Positions 53,047-62,056 of a stretch of DNA of 64,000 nucleotides are shown in pieces; position 1 is the first letter of the stretch, and every line of letters starts with the position of its first letter. The notes under the pieces were generated by a model. That model had not been told where the DNA came from. It searched no databases and saw only the letters and a list, made by a program, of their open reading frames with translations. The DNA lies in NCBI RefSeq assembly GCF_009604385.1, contig NZ_WEGJ01000003.1, positions 1-64,000 of the forward strand. Direction: 5' to 3'. Both the position numbers and the translations under genes were made by a program. Origin of the DNA: Streptomyces smaragdinus (GTDB lineage Bacteria; Actinomycetota; Actinomycetes; Streptomycetales; Streptomycetaceae).

Positions 53047-53796
53047 CTACGCGTGCGACATCCCGAACGACACCAGGAACCCCGTCACCGTCACCAGCCC
53101 CGTCAGCAGATGGGCCTCCTCGTACGCCTCCGGGATCATCGTGTCCGCGATCATCGCCAGGATCGCCCCCGCCGCCACCGCGGTGATCACCGCCAGCGCC
53201 GTCCCCGACGCGTCGCCCAGCAGCAGGAAGCCCGCCAGCGCCGCGAGCCCGCTGACGGCCGCGATGGACCCCCACAGCCCGAAGACGTACGCCGTCGGCC
53301 GGCCCGCGCGCCGCATCCCGGCCGCGCTGGACAGGCCCTCCGGGACGTTGCTGATGAACACCGCGGCGACCGTCGCCCAGCTCACCCCTCCCCCGCCGAT
53401 GAGGCTCGCGCCGATCACCACGGACTCGGGGATGCCGTCGAGCGCCGCGCCCAGCGCGATCGCCGTGCCGGAGCCCGACACGTCCTCCTCCGACGGCTGG
53501 CGTCCGGGGGCGGAGCGCTTGCGGTGGCGGGCGCCGCGCCGGGCGAGGAGGGCGTTGGCCCCCGTGTAGACGGCCGCGCCGCCGAAGGCGCCCAGCGACG
53601 TGGGGATCAGCCCGCCCTTCTCGTGGGCCTCCGCGATGAGCTCGAACGCCATCGCGGAGATGAGCACTCCGGACCCGAAGGCCATCACGAGCGCGACGAC
53701 CGTCGCCCCCAGCGGCCGCAGGTACCCCACGGCCGCCCCCAGCACCAGGGCCAGTCCGGCGACCAGCCCCCACCCCCCGGCCTGCAACGCTTCCAC
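53047..53796 (-). CDS. ZIP family metal transporter
   Basis: This 249-aa protein has about eight hydrophobic helices with a variable, charged loop (about 88-115). ZIP metal-site motifs are recognisable but degenerate: 'ALDGIPESVVIGAS' and 'FISNVPEGLSSA' in helices IV and V, where His is replaced by Asp and Asn. ZIP proteins import divalent metals such as zinc; substrate specificity is uncertain. GTG 53796 follows GGGGG. Divergent from the LacI regulator. Confidence 0.88.
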   Translation of the reverse strand: MEALQAGGWGLVAGLALVLGAAVGYLRPLGATVVALVMAFGSGVLISAMAFELIAEAHEKGGLIPTSLGAFGGAAVYTGANALLARRGARHRKRSAPGRQPSEEDVSGSGTAIALGAALDGIPESVVIGASLIGGGGVSWATVAAVFISNVPEGLSSAAGMRRAGRPTAYVFGLWGSIAAVSGLAALAGFLLLGDASGTALAVITAVAAGAILAMIADTMIPEAYEEAHLLTGLVTVTGFLVSFGMSHA

Positions 53797-53904
53797 CCGT
53801 ACCCCCTGTTGTCCGACGCCGGCCGCCCCAGCGTAGAGCGCGCCCGCGAAGGACCCCGTCCACCCCGTATCCTGCGGGGCAGACACGCGAGGTGAAGGAA
53901 CCGT

Positions 53905-54993
53905 ATGGCTCAGCAGCCGCCCTCCCGGGCCAAGGCACCCGCGACCGCGAGGCTCGCCGACATCGCGGCCCAGGCGGGGGTCAGCGAGGCGACGGTCAGC
54001 CGCGTGCTCAACGGCAAGCCGGGGGTGGCCGCGGCCACCCGCCAGTCCGTCCTCGCCGCGCTGGACGTGCTCGGCTACGAGCGTCCCGTACGGCTGCGCC
54101 AGCGCAGCGCGGGCCTCATCGGGCTCATCATCCCCGAGCTGGACAACCCCATCTTCCCCGCGTTCGCCCAGGTCATCGGGCAGGCCCTGACGCGTCAGGG
54201 CTTCACGCCGGTGCTCGCGACGCAGTCGCCGGGCGGGTCGACGGAGGACGAGCTGACGGAGATGCTCGTCGACCGCGGCGTGGACGGCATCGTGTTCGTG
54301 TCCGGGCTGCACGCGGACACCTCGGCGGACATGGGCCGCTACGAGCGACTGCGCGGCCAGGGTGTCCCGTTCGTCCTCATCAACGGCTTCTCCCCGAAGG
54401 TCCGCGCCCCGTTCGTCTCCCCGGACGACCGGGACGCGATGCGGCTGGCCGTCACCCATCTGGGTTCACTCGGCCACCGCCGGATCGGACTGGCCCTGGG
54501 GCCGCGCCGGTTCGTTCCCGTACAGCGCAAGGTCGAGGGGTTCCTCGCCGCGATGAAGGACTCCTTCGGGCTGACGGCGCAGCAGACGGAGGAGTTCGTC
54601 GAGCACTCGCTGTACACGCTGGAGGGCGGTCAGGCCGCGGCGGCGGCGCTGCTGGACCGGGACTGCACGGCGATCGTCTGCGCCAGCGACATGATGGCGC
54701 TGGGCGCCATCCGGGCCGCCCGCCAGCGCGGACTGTCCGTGCCGGCGCGGGTGTCGGTGGTCGGCTTCGACGACTCGCCGCTCATAGCGTTCACCGATCC
54801 GCCGCTGACCACGATCCGCCAGCCGGTGACGGCGATGGGCCAGGCGGCGGTGCGGGCCCTGCTGGAGGAGATCGCCGGCACCCCCGCGCCGCACAGCGAG
54901 TTCGTCTTCCACCCGGAGCTGGTGGTCCGGGGGTCGACCGCGTCGGCGCCGGCCGATCCGCCCACAACGGACGTATCCCGTCCTGAGGGATGA
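53905..54993 (+). CDS. malR: LacI family regulator, MalR/Reg1-like
   Basis: This 362-aa protein has an N-terminal HTH ('ARLADIAAQAGVSEATVSRVLNGKPGVAAATR', about 15-46) and a periplasmic-binding-like effector domain ('LIIPELDNPIFPAFAQVIGQAL', 'VSVVGFDDSPLIAFTDPPLTT'). It resembles Streptomyces MalR/Reg1, repressor of maltose and starch use, from memory of that sequence. The malEFG operon that normally diverges from malR is absent; the divergent gene here is a ZIP transporter. ATG 53905; weak SD. Confidence 0.8.
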   Translation: MAQQPPSRAKAPATARLADIAAQAGVSEATVSRVLNGKPGVAAATRQSVLAALDVLGYERPVRLRQRSAGLIGLIIPELDNPIFPAFAQVIGQALTRQGFTPVLATQSPGGSTEDELTEMLVDRGVDGIVFVSGLHADTSADMGRYERLRGQGVPFVLINGFSPKVRAPFVSPDDRDAMRLAVTHLGSLGHRRIGLALGPRRFVPVQRKVEGFLAAMKDSFGLTAQQTEEFVEHSLYTLEGGQAAAAALLDRDCTAIVCASDMMALGAIRAARQRGLSVPARVSVVGFDDSPLIAFTDPPLTTIRQPVTAMGQAAVRALLEEIAGTPAPHSEFVFHPELVVRGSTASAPADPPTTDVSRPEG

Positions 54994-55030
54994 TCCGGGG
55001 ATCACGGCACGTCTGGCACACTATGTCCCT

Positions 55031-55882
55031 ATGGGCGCGTCGTATTCGCGGGATTTTGCACCCCGCCCGGGAGAGATCGCGAGGACCCTGGAGGACCGGC
55101 GGGCCGACGCGCGGGAGAAGACCCCGCTCCTGGCGCGGCTGCGTTCGCCGCGGCCGCCGCGGCTGTGGTTCGAGATCATGCTGGTGGCGGTCTGCTACTG
55201 GACGTACTCCCTGATCCGTAACTCCGCCCCGCTCCAGGAGCGGGCGGCGATGCGGCACGCGGACGAGATCTGGGGGCTGCAGCAGGATCTGGGGCTGGCC
55301 TTCGAGCAGTCGCTCAACCACGCGGTCGACGGCGTCGCCTGGCTGGTCGTCCCGATGAACTACTACTACGCGACCCTGCACTTCATCGTGACGATCGGCG
55401 TGCTGGTGTGGCTCTACCGCAGCCACCCCGGGCGCTATGCGGCGACCCGCTTCGCGCTCTTCGCGGCGACCGGGGTCGCGCTCTTCGGCTACTACTTCTA
55501 TCCGCTGGCCCCGCCGCGGCTGATGCACGGCGTCGCCTTCGTCGACACGGTAAGGGTGCACGAGACGTGGGGGTCCCTCGCGTCGGGGAATCTGGCGAGC
55601 GTGTCGAACCAGTACGCCGCCATGCCGTCGATGCACATCGGCTGGGCGCTGTGGTGCGGGATCGTCGTCGTGATGCTGGCGCGGCCGGTGTGGGCGCGGG
55701 TGCTCGGGGCGTTGTATCCGGTGGCGACGCTGTTCGTGATCGTGGGGACGGCGAACCACTTCTGGATGGACGCCGTGGGCGGGATGGTGTGCCTGGCGTT
55801 CGGGTTCGGGGTGTCGTACCTCTGGTACGGCGCGAGCGCGTTCCGGCTGCCGCGCCGGGTGGCGGTGGGCGGATCGGTCTGA
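55031..55882 (+). CDS. PAP2-superfamily membrane phosphatase / inositolphosphotransferase
   Basis: This 283-aa protein has six predicted transmembrane helices and the PAP2 motifs in the variant used by AUR1/SMS-like enzymes: 'YYFYPLAPPRL', 'QYAAMPSMHIGWA' and 'VGTANHFWMDAVGG' (catalytic His residues in the last two). It could remove or transfer phosphate head groups on lipids such as inositol phosphate. ATG 55031. It follows the LacI gene by 37 bp. Confidence 0.9.
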   Translation: MGASYSRDFAPRPGEIARTLEDRRADAREKTPLLARLRSPRPPRLWFEIMLVAVCYWTYSLIRNSAPLQERAAMRHADEIWGLQQDLGLAFEQSLNHAVDGVAWLVVPMNYYYATLHFIVTIGVLVWLYRSHPGRYAATRFALFAATGVALFGYYFYPLAPPRLMHGVAFVDTVRVHETWGSLASGNLASVSNQYAAMPSMHIGWALWCGIVVVMLARPVWARVLGALYPVATLFVIVGTANHFWMDAVGGMVCLAFGFGVSYLWYGASAFRLPRRVAVGGSV

Positions 55883-56521
55883 TCAGTCCTTGGCCGGGGG
55901 CGACGCGCGGCGGCGGCGTACGTACAGCACGCCCGCGATGCCGACGGCCAGGGCGGCGACGGCGCTGATCGTCATGTACGCCCGGTTCCCCCGCCAGAAC
56001 GGCCGGCTGACCGGTGCGGAGGAGGTGCTGCAGGTGAGCGCCCGGCCGTGGTCCGGTGCCCGGACGCACACCGTGGTCTCCAGCCGGGGCGGGCCGCCGG
56101 TCTTGTCGTCGGCGGGGGACGCGAGCCGGACGGTGCGGCCCGCGGCGAGGTCGTGGCCGTCGAGGTCCCCGACGCGGCCGGTGGTCGTCAGCGAGCGGAC
56201 GGCGCGGGCGGGCAGCGGGACGCGCCAGACGACCTCGCGGCCGGTGACCTCGGCGGCGGGGCGGGCGGAGACGTGGCGCAGCGGGGCGGGGAGCAGCTGG
56301 GTGACGATGGTGCGGGGCAGGGGCTCGGCGGTGCGGTTGCGGACGGTGATGGTGTACGTGGTGACCTCGCCGGCGGCGAGCTCCGGGTCGGGGTTGGTGA
56401 CCCGGACGGCGACCGGGGGGCGGTCGTTCCCGTCGTCCTCCGCCAGCGCGGCCGTCTGACCCGCCGTGATCGCGCCGAGCAGCACGGCCAGCGCGGCGGC
56501 TGTGGTGCGGGGCGCGTGCAT
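55883..56521 (-). CDS. Secreted/membrane-anchored beta-sandwich protein
   Basis: This 212-aa protein has a signal peptide (1-27), an extracytoplasmic DUF11/CARDB-like Ig fold (about 35-160, 'VTNPDPELAAGEVTTYTITVRNRTAEPLP') and a C-terminal transmembrane helix (about 183-200) with an 'RRRR' stop-transfer. A disulfide pair (Cys in 'TTVCVRAP' and 'ALTCSTS') is likely. It may be a cell-surface anchor or adhesin; function unknown. It converges directly on the PAP2 gene. Confidence 0.8.
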   Translation of the reverse strand: MHAPRTTAAALAVLLGAITAGQTAALAEDDGNDRPPVAVRVTNPDPELAAGEVTTYTITVRNRTAEPLPRTIVTQLLPAPLRHVSARPAAEVTGREVVWRVPLPARAVRSLTTTGRVGDLDGHDLAAGRTVRLASPADDKTGGPPRLETTVCVRAPDHGRALTCSTSSAPVSRPFWRGNRAYMTISAVAALAVGIAGVLYVRRRRASPPAKD

Positions 56522-56610
56522 GGTCCCGGTCTATCAGCCCGTAACGACCCGGCGAAGGCGGACAGACCGGACGGGTGATCCGAAGCGCCCGGTCGGACTA
56601 TCAGTGAGGC

Positions 56611-59600
56611 TCAGTCTTCGTAGAACACCCGATCGACCACAGCCCGGGCGTGTCGGGTGGCGCGCCGGTACTCCTCCAGCATGTCGCCGACGTGGCCGGG
56701 GCCGTAGCCCAGATAGCGGGCGACGGCGCTCAGTTCGCGGCCCTCGGCGGGGAAGGTGTCGCCGGGGCGGCCGCGGACCAGCATCACGGCGTTGCGCACC
56801 CGGGAGGCGAGCAGCCAGGCCTCGTCGAGCACCTGGGCGTCGTCGGCGCCGAGGAGGTCCGCCTCGCGGGCGGCGGCCAGGGCCGGGCGGGTGCGGGTGG
56901 TGCGCAGGCCGGGGACTTCGGCGCCGTGGCGCAGCTGGAGGAGCTGGACGGTCCACTCGACGTCGGAGAGCCCGCCGCGGCCGAGTTTGGCGTGCATGGA
57001 CGGGTCGGCGCCGCGCGGGAGGCGTTCGGCCTCCATCCGGGCCTTGAGGCGGCGGATCTCGCGGACGTCCTTGTCGGACAGGCCGTCCGCGGGGTAGCGC
57101 AGGGGGTCGACGAGCTCGGTGAAGCGCCGGCCGAGGTCCTCGTCGCCGGCCATGGGCTCGGCCCGGAGCAGGGCGTGGCGCTCCCAGACCAGGGCCCAGC
57201 GGCGGTAGTAGGCCTCGTACGAGACGAGGGTGCGGACCAGGGGGCCGCTCTTGCCCTCGGGGCGCAGGTCGGCGTCGATGAGCAGCGGCGGGTCGGCGGT
57301 GGGGAGCTGGAGGAGCCGGCGCAGTTCGTTGGCGACGGCGAACGCGGCCTTCGCGGCCTCCTCCGGGTCGCTGCCCTCGCGGGGTTCGTGGACGAACAGG
57401 ACGTCGGCGTCGGAGCCGTAGCCGAGTTCGTGTCCGCCGAAGCGGCCCATGCCGATGACGGCGAACCGGGTGGGCAGGGTCTCACCCCAGCGGGACTGCA
57501 CGGCGGCGCGCAGGGTGCCGGCGATGGTGGCGGCGTTGATGTCGGTGACGGCCTGCCCGGTGCGGTCGATCGCGCGGGCGGTGTCCTCGCCGGCGTACGC
57601 GCCGATGAGGTCGGCGGCGGAGGTACGGAACAGCTCGCGCCGCCGCACCCCGCGCGCCGCGGCGACGGCGGACTCGGCGTCGGCGCCGTGCCGGTGGACG
57701 GCGGCCAGTATCTCCTGCTCGAGGTGGGCCCGGCCGCGGGGCTGGAGGCCCTGTTCGTCGCCGAGGAGGGACACCGCCTCGGGGGCGCGCAGCAGCAGGT
57801 CGGGGGCGAGGCGGCCGGCGGACAGCACCCGGGCGAGGTTCTCCGCGGCGGCGCCCTCGTCGCGCAGCAGCCGCAGGTACCAGGGGGTTTTGCCGAGGGC
57901 GTCGGACACCTTGCGGAAGTTGAGCAGTCCGGCGTCGGGGTCGGCGGAGTCCCCGAACCAGCCGAGGAGGACGGGCAGCAGCGTCCGCTGGATCGCGGCC
58001 TTGCGGCTCATCCCGGAGGTCAGGGCCTCCAGATGGCGCAGGGCGGCGGCGGGGTCGGCGTAGCCGAGGGCGACGAGGCGTTCGCGGGCGGCCTCGGGCG
58101 ACAGATGGGCCTCGCCGGGGGCGAGCTGGGCGACGGCGTCCAGGAGCGGGCGGTAGAAGAGCTTCTCGTGCAGCCGGCGCACCTCGAACGCGTGCCGCCG
58201 CCAGGCCTTGCGCAGTTCGGCGACGGAGTCGCTGCCGTAGCCCAGGGAGCGGCCGAGGCGGCGCAGTTCGGGTTCGCTGTCGGGCAGCAGATGGGTGCGG
58301 CGCAGCCGGTGCAGCTGGATGTGGTGCTCCATGGAGCGCAGGAAGCGGTACGCGGCGTCCATGGCGGCGGCGTCGGCCCGGCCCACGTAGCCGCCGGCGG
58401 CCAGGGACGTGAGGGCGGAGAGGGTGGTGGCGCTGCGCAGGGTGTCGTCGGTGCGGCCGTGCACGAGCTGGAGCAGCTGGACGGAGAACTCCACGTCCCG
58501 CAGTCCGCCGGGGCCGAGCTTCAGCTCCCGCTCGACCTGGCCCTTGGGGATGGCCTCGACGACCCGGCGGCGCATCTGCTGGACGTCGGTGACGAAGTGG
58601 TCGCGCTCGGCGGCCTGCCACACCAGGGGGGCGACGGCCTCGTGGTACTGCCGGCCGAGCTCCGCGTCGCCGGCGACGGGGCGGGCCTTGAGCAGCGCCT
58701 GGAACTCCCAGGTCTTCGCCCAGCGCCCGTAGTAGGCCAGATGGGAGGAGAGCGTACGGACCAGGGGGCCGTTGCGGCCCTCGGGGCGGAGGTTGGCGTC
58801 GACGGGCCAGATGGTGCCCTCGGCGGTGGTGTCGGCGCACACCCGCATCATCCGGGCGGCGAGCCGGGTCGCCGCCTGCACGGCCTTGCCCTCGTCGGTG
58901 TCGCCGCGGGGTTCGGCGACGAAGATGACGTCGACGTCGGAGACGTAGTTGAGCTCGTGGCCGCCGCACTTGCCCATGCCGATGACGGCGAGGCGGCAGG
59001 CCCTGGCGTCGTCGGGCTGCTCCTCGGCGGCGATCTCCAGGGCGGCGCGCAGGGTGGCGGTGGCGAGGTCGGCGAGCTCGGCGGCGACCTGGACGACGTC
59101 GGTGGTGCCGCAGACGTCGCGGGCGGCGATGCCGAGGAGGGCGCGGCGGTAGGCGACGCGCAGGGCGTCGGGGCGCGACAGGCCGCCGCCGCGCTCGCCC
59201 CAGACGCCCTCGGCGAGCTGCTGCTCGAACTCGTCGGTGGTGGGGTGCAGATCGGCGGACTCGTAGCCCGCCAGGGACTCCCACTCGCCGGGGTGGCGGG
59301 CGAGATGGTCGCCGAACGCCTCCGAGGCGCCGAGGACGCCCAGCAGGCGGTCGCGCAGCGGTTTGGCGGCGATCAGCGTGGCGAGCAGGGCGCCGCGTCC
59401 CTCCGGCTCCAGGGCTTCCGCCAGCCGGGTGAGAGCCAGCAGCGCCTGGTCGGGGTCGGCGGTGGCGCCGAGGGCGTCGAGCAGGACGGGGTCACCGCGC
59501 ACCTCGGCGAGCGCCGGGCCGGTCAGCAGCCGTTCGGCGGCGGCGGGGTCGGTGAACCCCAGCCGCACCAGCCGGCTGAAGGCACTGCTGCGACGTCCCT

Positions 59601-59613
59601 GCGGCGACGACAT
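56611..59613 (-). CDS. glnE: Glutamine-synthetase adenylyltransferase/adenylyl-removing enzyme
   Basis: This 1000-aa two-headed nucleotidyltransferase adenylylates and deadenylylates GlnA at Tyr397. Both catalytic domains keep the GxGxxGGxEL...SDxD motif: 'GMGKCGGHELNYVSDVDV' (about 212-229, AR-like N-terminal domain) and 'GMGRFGGHELGYGSDADV' (about 722-739, AT-like C-terminal domain). Length fits the actinobacterial family. ATG 59613. It is a likely partner of glnA in this window. No GlnB gene is present here. Confidence 0.97.
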   Translation of the reverse strand: MSSPQGRRSSAFSRLVRLGFTDPAAAERLLTGPALAEVRGDPVLLDALGATADPDQALLALTRLAEALEPEGRGALLATLIAAKPLRDRLLGVLGASEAFGDHLARHPGEWESLAGYESADLHPTTDEFEQQLAEGVWGERGGGLSRPDALRVAYRRALLGIAARDVCGTTDVVQVAAELADLATATLRAALEIAAEEQPDDARACRLAVIGMGKCGGHELNYVSDVDVIFVAEPRGDTDEGKAVQAATRLAARMMRVCADTTAEGTIWPVDANLRPEGRNGPLVRTLSSHLAYYGRWAKTWEFQALLKARPVAGDAELGRQYHEAVAPLVWQAAERDHFVTDVQQMRRRVVEAIPKGQVERELKLGPGGLRDVEFSVQLLQLVHGRTDDTLRSATTLSALTSLAAGGYVGRADAAAMDAAYRFLRSMEHHIQLHRLRRTHLLPDSEPELRRLGRSLGYGSDSVAELRKAWRRHAFEVRRLHEKLFYRPLLDAVAQLAPGEAHLSPEAARERLVALGYADPAAALRHLEALTSGMSRKAAIQRTLLPVLLGWFGDSADPDAGLLNFRKVSDALGKTPWYLRLLRDEGAAAENLARVLSAGRLAPDLLLRAPEAVSLLGDEQGLQPRGRAHLEQEILAAVHRHGADAESAVAAARGVRRRELFRTSAADLIGAYAGEDTARAIDRTGQAVTDINAATIAGTLRAAVQSRWGETLPTRFAVIGMGRFGGHELGYGSDADVLFVHEPREGSDPEEAAKAAFAVANELRRLLQLPTADPPLLIDADLRPEGKSGPLVRTLVSYEAYYRRWALVWERHALLRAEPMAGDEDLGRRFTELVDPLRYPADGLSDKDVREIRRLKARMEAERLPRGADPSMHAKLGRGGLSDVEWTVQLLQLRHGAEVPGLRTTRTRPALAAAREADLLGADDAQVLDEAWLLASRVRNAVMLVRGRPGDTFPAEGRELSAVARYLGYGPGHVGDMLEEYRRATRHARAVVDRVFYED

Positions 59614-59686
59614 CCCACCTCCGGTCCGATCCGCCCCGGTCGGCCGGGCCCGTTCCCGAGGGTAGCCCCTGACCGGTCGCGGGTCC

Positions 59687-59983
59687 TCACGTCGCGCGGC
59701 GATTCGACGCGGCGCCGCCCCCGGCGACGGTGAGGGTGCACCGGCCGTCGTCGCAGGAGCGCCGCAGCCGGCCCCGGGACACGGTCTGCAGCAGCCCGAC
59801 CGTCCAGCACATCGGGCAGCCGCGCAGCGCGAGCAGTCCGACGGGCAGCAGGAGGAGGCTGACCGGGCCGGTGACCGGCAGCAGCGCGAGCGCCCCGGCG
59901 AGCCCGCCGAATCCCACGGCGCCGCGCGCCAGATGCCGGGGCAGCGAGGCGCTGGAGAAGTCGCGGGTGTCCGGTGAGCTCAC
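59687..59983 (-). CDS. Small membrane protein coupled to the ECF sigma gene
   Basis: This 98-aa protein has two adjacent hydrophobic segments (about 22-60), then a cysteine cluster 'CPMCWTVGL...SCDDGRCTL' (CxxC and CxxxxC) that may bind metal or form disulfides. GTG 59983 overlaps the sigma-factor stop (GTGA). It could be an unusual anti-sigma or membrane sensor; it has no recognised anti-sigma domain. Function is inference from context. Confidence 0.75.
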   Translation of the reverse strand: MSSPDTRDFSSASLPRHLARGAVGFGGLAGALALLPVTGPVSLLLLPVGLLALRGCPMCWTVGLLQTVSRGRLRRSCDDGRCTLTVAGGGAASNRRAT

Positions 59984-60534
59984 CGTCCCTCCCCTCCCGC
60001 CCGCAGGGTGTGCCGGACCGCCGTCCGGGCTCGGTGCAGCCGGGACTTCATCGCGGCCGTGCCGATGCCCAGCGCGGCGGCGACCGCCCGGCCGCTGTGG
60101 CCCTGGAGGTCCCGCATGATCAGCACCCGGCGCTGGTCGGGCGGCAGGGCGGCGATCGCCGCGGCCACCCGGCCGGCGTCCAGCCGCCGCAGCGCCTCGT
60201 CCTCGGCGGAGTCGGCGGCGGTCTCCGGGCCGGCGTCCTCCAGCGGCGTACGGTCGCGTGCGGCGGTCCGGATCCGCCGCAGGCACTCGTTGCGGACGAT
60301 ACGGAACATCCACGACGCCAGCGCCCCGGAGGCCCGCAGCATCCCGACCTTGCGGTACAGGATGATCAGGGCCTCCTGCGCCGCGTCCTCGGCGTCCTCC
60401 GGCGTCGCGCACAGCGAGCGGGCCAGGCGCCGCACATTGGGGTGCGAGCCCGACACCAGTGCGGACAGGGAGTCGGGGTCGCCGCGCCGGGCGGCGGCGA
60501 CGAGGTGTTCCTCCGGCCAGACGGTGTCAGCCAC
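59980..60534 (-). CDS. ECF RNA polymerase sigma factor
   Basis: This 184-aa sigma-70 family protein has region 2 ('PEDAEDAAQEALIILYRKVGMLRASGALASWMFRIVRNECLRRIR', about 45-90) and region 4 ('IAALPPDQRRVLIMRDLQGHSGRAVAAALGIGTAAMKSRLHRART', about 128-172). GTG 60534. It is followed with a 4-bp overlap by a small membrane protein and preceded by a 27-aa membrane peptide whose stop lies inside its second codon. The regulon is unknown. Confidence 0.93.
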   Translation of the reverse strand: MADTVWPEEHLVAAARRGDPDSLSALVSGSHPNVRRLARSLCATPEDAEDAAQEALIILYRKVGMLRASGALASWMFRIVRNECLRRIRTAARDRTPLEDAGPETAADSAEDEALRRLDAGRVAAAIAALPPDQRRVLIMRDLQGHSGRAVAAALGIGTAAMKSRLHRARTAVRHTLRAGGEGR

Positions 60535-60610
60535 GACGCCCCCGCTTCACGACCAGCACACAGGTGCACAGCAGCACGACACCCACGACGACGGCGATTC
60601 CTGCGATCAC
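60527..60610 (-). CDS. 27-aa single-helix membrane microprotein
   Basis: A 27-codon frame starts at GTG 60610 with GGAGG 6 bp upstream. It encodes an Ile/Val/Gly-rich hydrophobic helix 'IAGIAVVVGVVLLCTCVLVV' followed by 'KRGRRG'. Its TGA stop lies inside codons 2-3 of the sigma gene. The strong SD, hydrophobic profile, charged tail and coupling support a real small protein rather than leader noise. A role in sigma-factor control or leader coupling is inference. Confidence 0.55.
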   Translation of the reverse strand: MIAGIAVVVGVVLLCTCVLVVKRGRRG

Positions 60611-60625
60611 GGCAACCTCCAGGTC

Positions 60626-60654
60626 CTGTCCCGGCGTTCGGATCGCCGGGACAG
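60626..60654 (-). terminator. glnA2 terminator
   Basis: CTGTCCCGGCG (60626-60636) pairs with CGCCGGGACAG (60644-60654), a perfect 11-bp stem with a 7-nt loop, 40 bp downstream of the glnA2 stop. Confidence 0.75.
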
Positions 60655-60694
60655 GTATGAGAGGCACGGGCCGCCCGAAAGGATTCGCGGACGG

Positions 60695-62056
60695 CTACAG
60701 CACGGGCAGGCTCTTGCGCAGCTCGAACGCGGTGACCTCGGAGCGGTACTCCTCCCACTCCTGCTTCTTGTTGCGGAGGAAGAACGCGAAGACGTGCTCG
60801 CCCAGGGTCTCCGCGACGATCTCGCTGTGCTCCATCAGGGAGATCGCCTCGCCGAGGTTCTGCGGCAGGGGCTGGATGCCCATGGCGCGGCGCTCGGCGT
60901 CGGTGAGGGCCCAGACGTCGTCCTCGGCGCCGGGCGGGAGTTCGTACCCCTCCTCCACGCCCTTCAGGCCCGCCGCCAGCAGCACCGAGTACGCCAGATA
61001 CGGGTTGCAGCCGGCGTCCAGGGAGCGGACCTCGATCCGCGAGGAGCCCGTTTTGCCGGGCTTGTAGAGCGGGACGCGGACCAGGGCGGAGCGGTTGTTG
61101 TGGCCCCAGCAGATGTACGAGGGGGCCTCGCCGCCGGCGCCCGCGGTGCGCTGGGAGCCGCCCCAGATGCGCTTGTAGGAGTTGACCCACTGGTTGGTGA
61201 CCGCGGAGATCTCGGCGGCGTGGGTGAGCAGGCCGGCGATGAAGGAGCGGCCGACCTTGGAGAGCTGGTACTCGGCGCCCGACTCGTGGAAGGCGTTGCG
61301 GTCGCCCTCGAAGAGGGACAGATGGGTGTGCATGCCGGAGCCGGGGTGCTCGGAGAAGGGCTTGGGCATGAACGTCGCCTGTACGCCCTGTTCGAGGGCG
61401 ACCTGCTTCATGACCAGGCGGAACGTCATGATGTTGTCGGCGGTGGAGAGCGCGTCCGCGTACCGCAGGTCGATTTCCTGCTGGCCGGGGGCGCCCTCGT
61501 GGTGGGAGAACTCCACCGAGATGCCCATCGACTCCAGCATGGTGATCGCCTGGCGGCGGAAGTCCATGCCGACGTTCTGCGGGGTGTGGTCGAAGTAGCC
61601 GGAGTTGTCGGCGGGGACCGGGGGGCGGCCGTCGACGGGCTTGTCCTTCAGCAGGAAGAACTCGATCTCCGGGTGGGTGTAGAAGGTGAAGCCCAGGTCG
61701 GAGGTGCGGGCCAGGATGCGCTTGAGGACGTAGCGCGGGTCGGCGTAGGACGGGGAGCCGTCCGGCATCAGGATGTCGCAGAACATCCGCGCGGTGCCCG
61801 GCGCCTCGGCGCGCCAGGGCAGGATCTGGAACGTGGACGGGTCCGGCTTGGCGATCATGTCGGACTCGTAGACGCGGGCGAAGCCCTCGATCGCCGAGCC
61901 GTCGAAGCCGATGCCCTCCTCGAACGCCTGCTCGAGCTCGGCGGGGGCGACGGCCACGGACTTCAGGAAGCCCAGCACATCCGTGAACCACAGCCGTACG
62001 AAGCGGATGTCGCGCTCCTCCAGGGTGCGGAGCACAAACTCCTGCTGCTTCTCCAT
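60695..62056 (-). CDS. glnA2: Glutamine synthetase-like protein GlnA2 (gamma-glutamylpolyamine synthetase)
   Basis: This 453-aa GS-I fold protein has ATP and glutamate motifs ('KPFSEHPGSGMHTHLSLF', 'NRSALVRVP') but lacks the adenylylation tyrosine motif; the equivalent region reads 'DDVWALTDAERR'. S. coelicolor GlnA2 (SCO2241) is reported to be a gamma-glutamylpolyamine synthetase rather than a true glutamine synthetase, and this gene occupies the same locus near glnE as I recall it. ATG 62056 has AAGGA 9 bp upstream and is preferred over ATG 62065. Confidence 0.92.
   Translation of the reverse strand: MEKQQEFVLRTLEERDIRFVRLWFTDVLGFLKSVAVAPAELEQAFEEGIGFDGSAIEGFARVYESDMIAKPDPSTFQILPWRAEAPGTARMFCDILMPDGSPSYADPRYVLKRILARTSDLGFTFYTHPEIEFFLLKDKPVDGRPPVPADNSGYFDHTPQNVGMDFRRQAITMLESMGISVEFSHHEGAPGQQEIDLRYADALSTADNIMTFRLVMKQVALEQGVQATFMPKPFSEHPGSGMHTHLSLFEGDRNAFHESGAEYQLSKVGRSFIAGLLTHAAEISAVTNQWVNSYKRIWGGSQRTAGAGGEAPSYICWGHNNRSALVRVPLYKPGKTGSSRIEVRSLDAGCNPYLAYSVLLAAGLKGVEEGYELPPGAEDDVWALTDAERRAMGIQPLPQNLGEAISLMEHSEIVAETLGEHVFAFFLRNKKQEWEEYRSEVTAFELRKSLPVL

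Noticed and set aside
56650..59733. A 1027-codon open frame on the plus strand
   Set aside because: It is antisense to glnE, which has clear catalytic motifs in its own frame.
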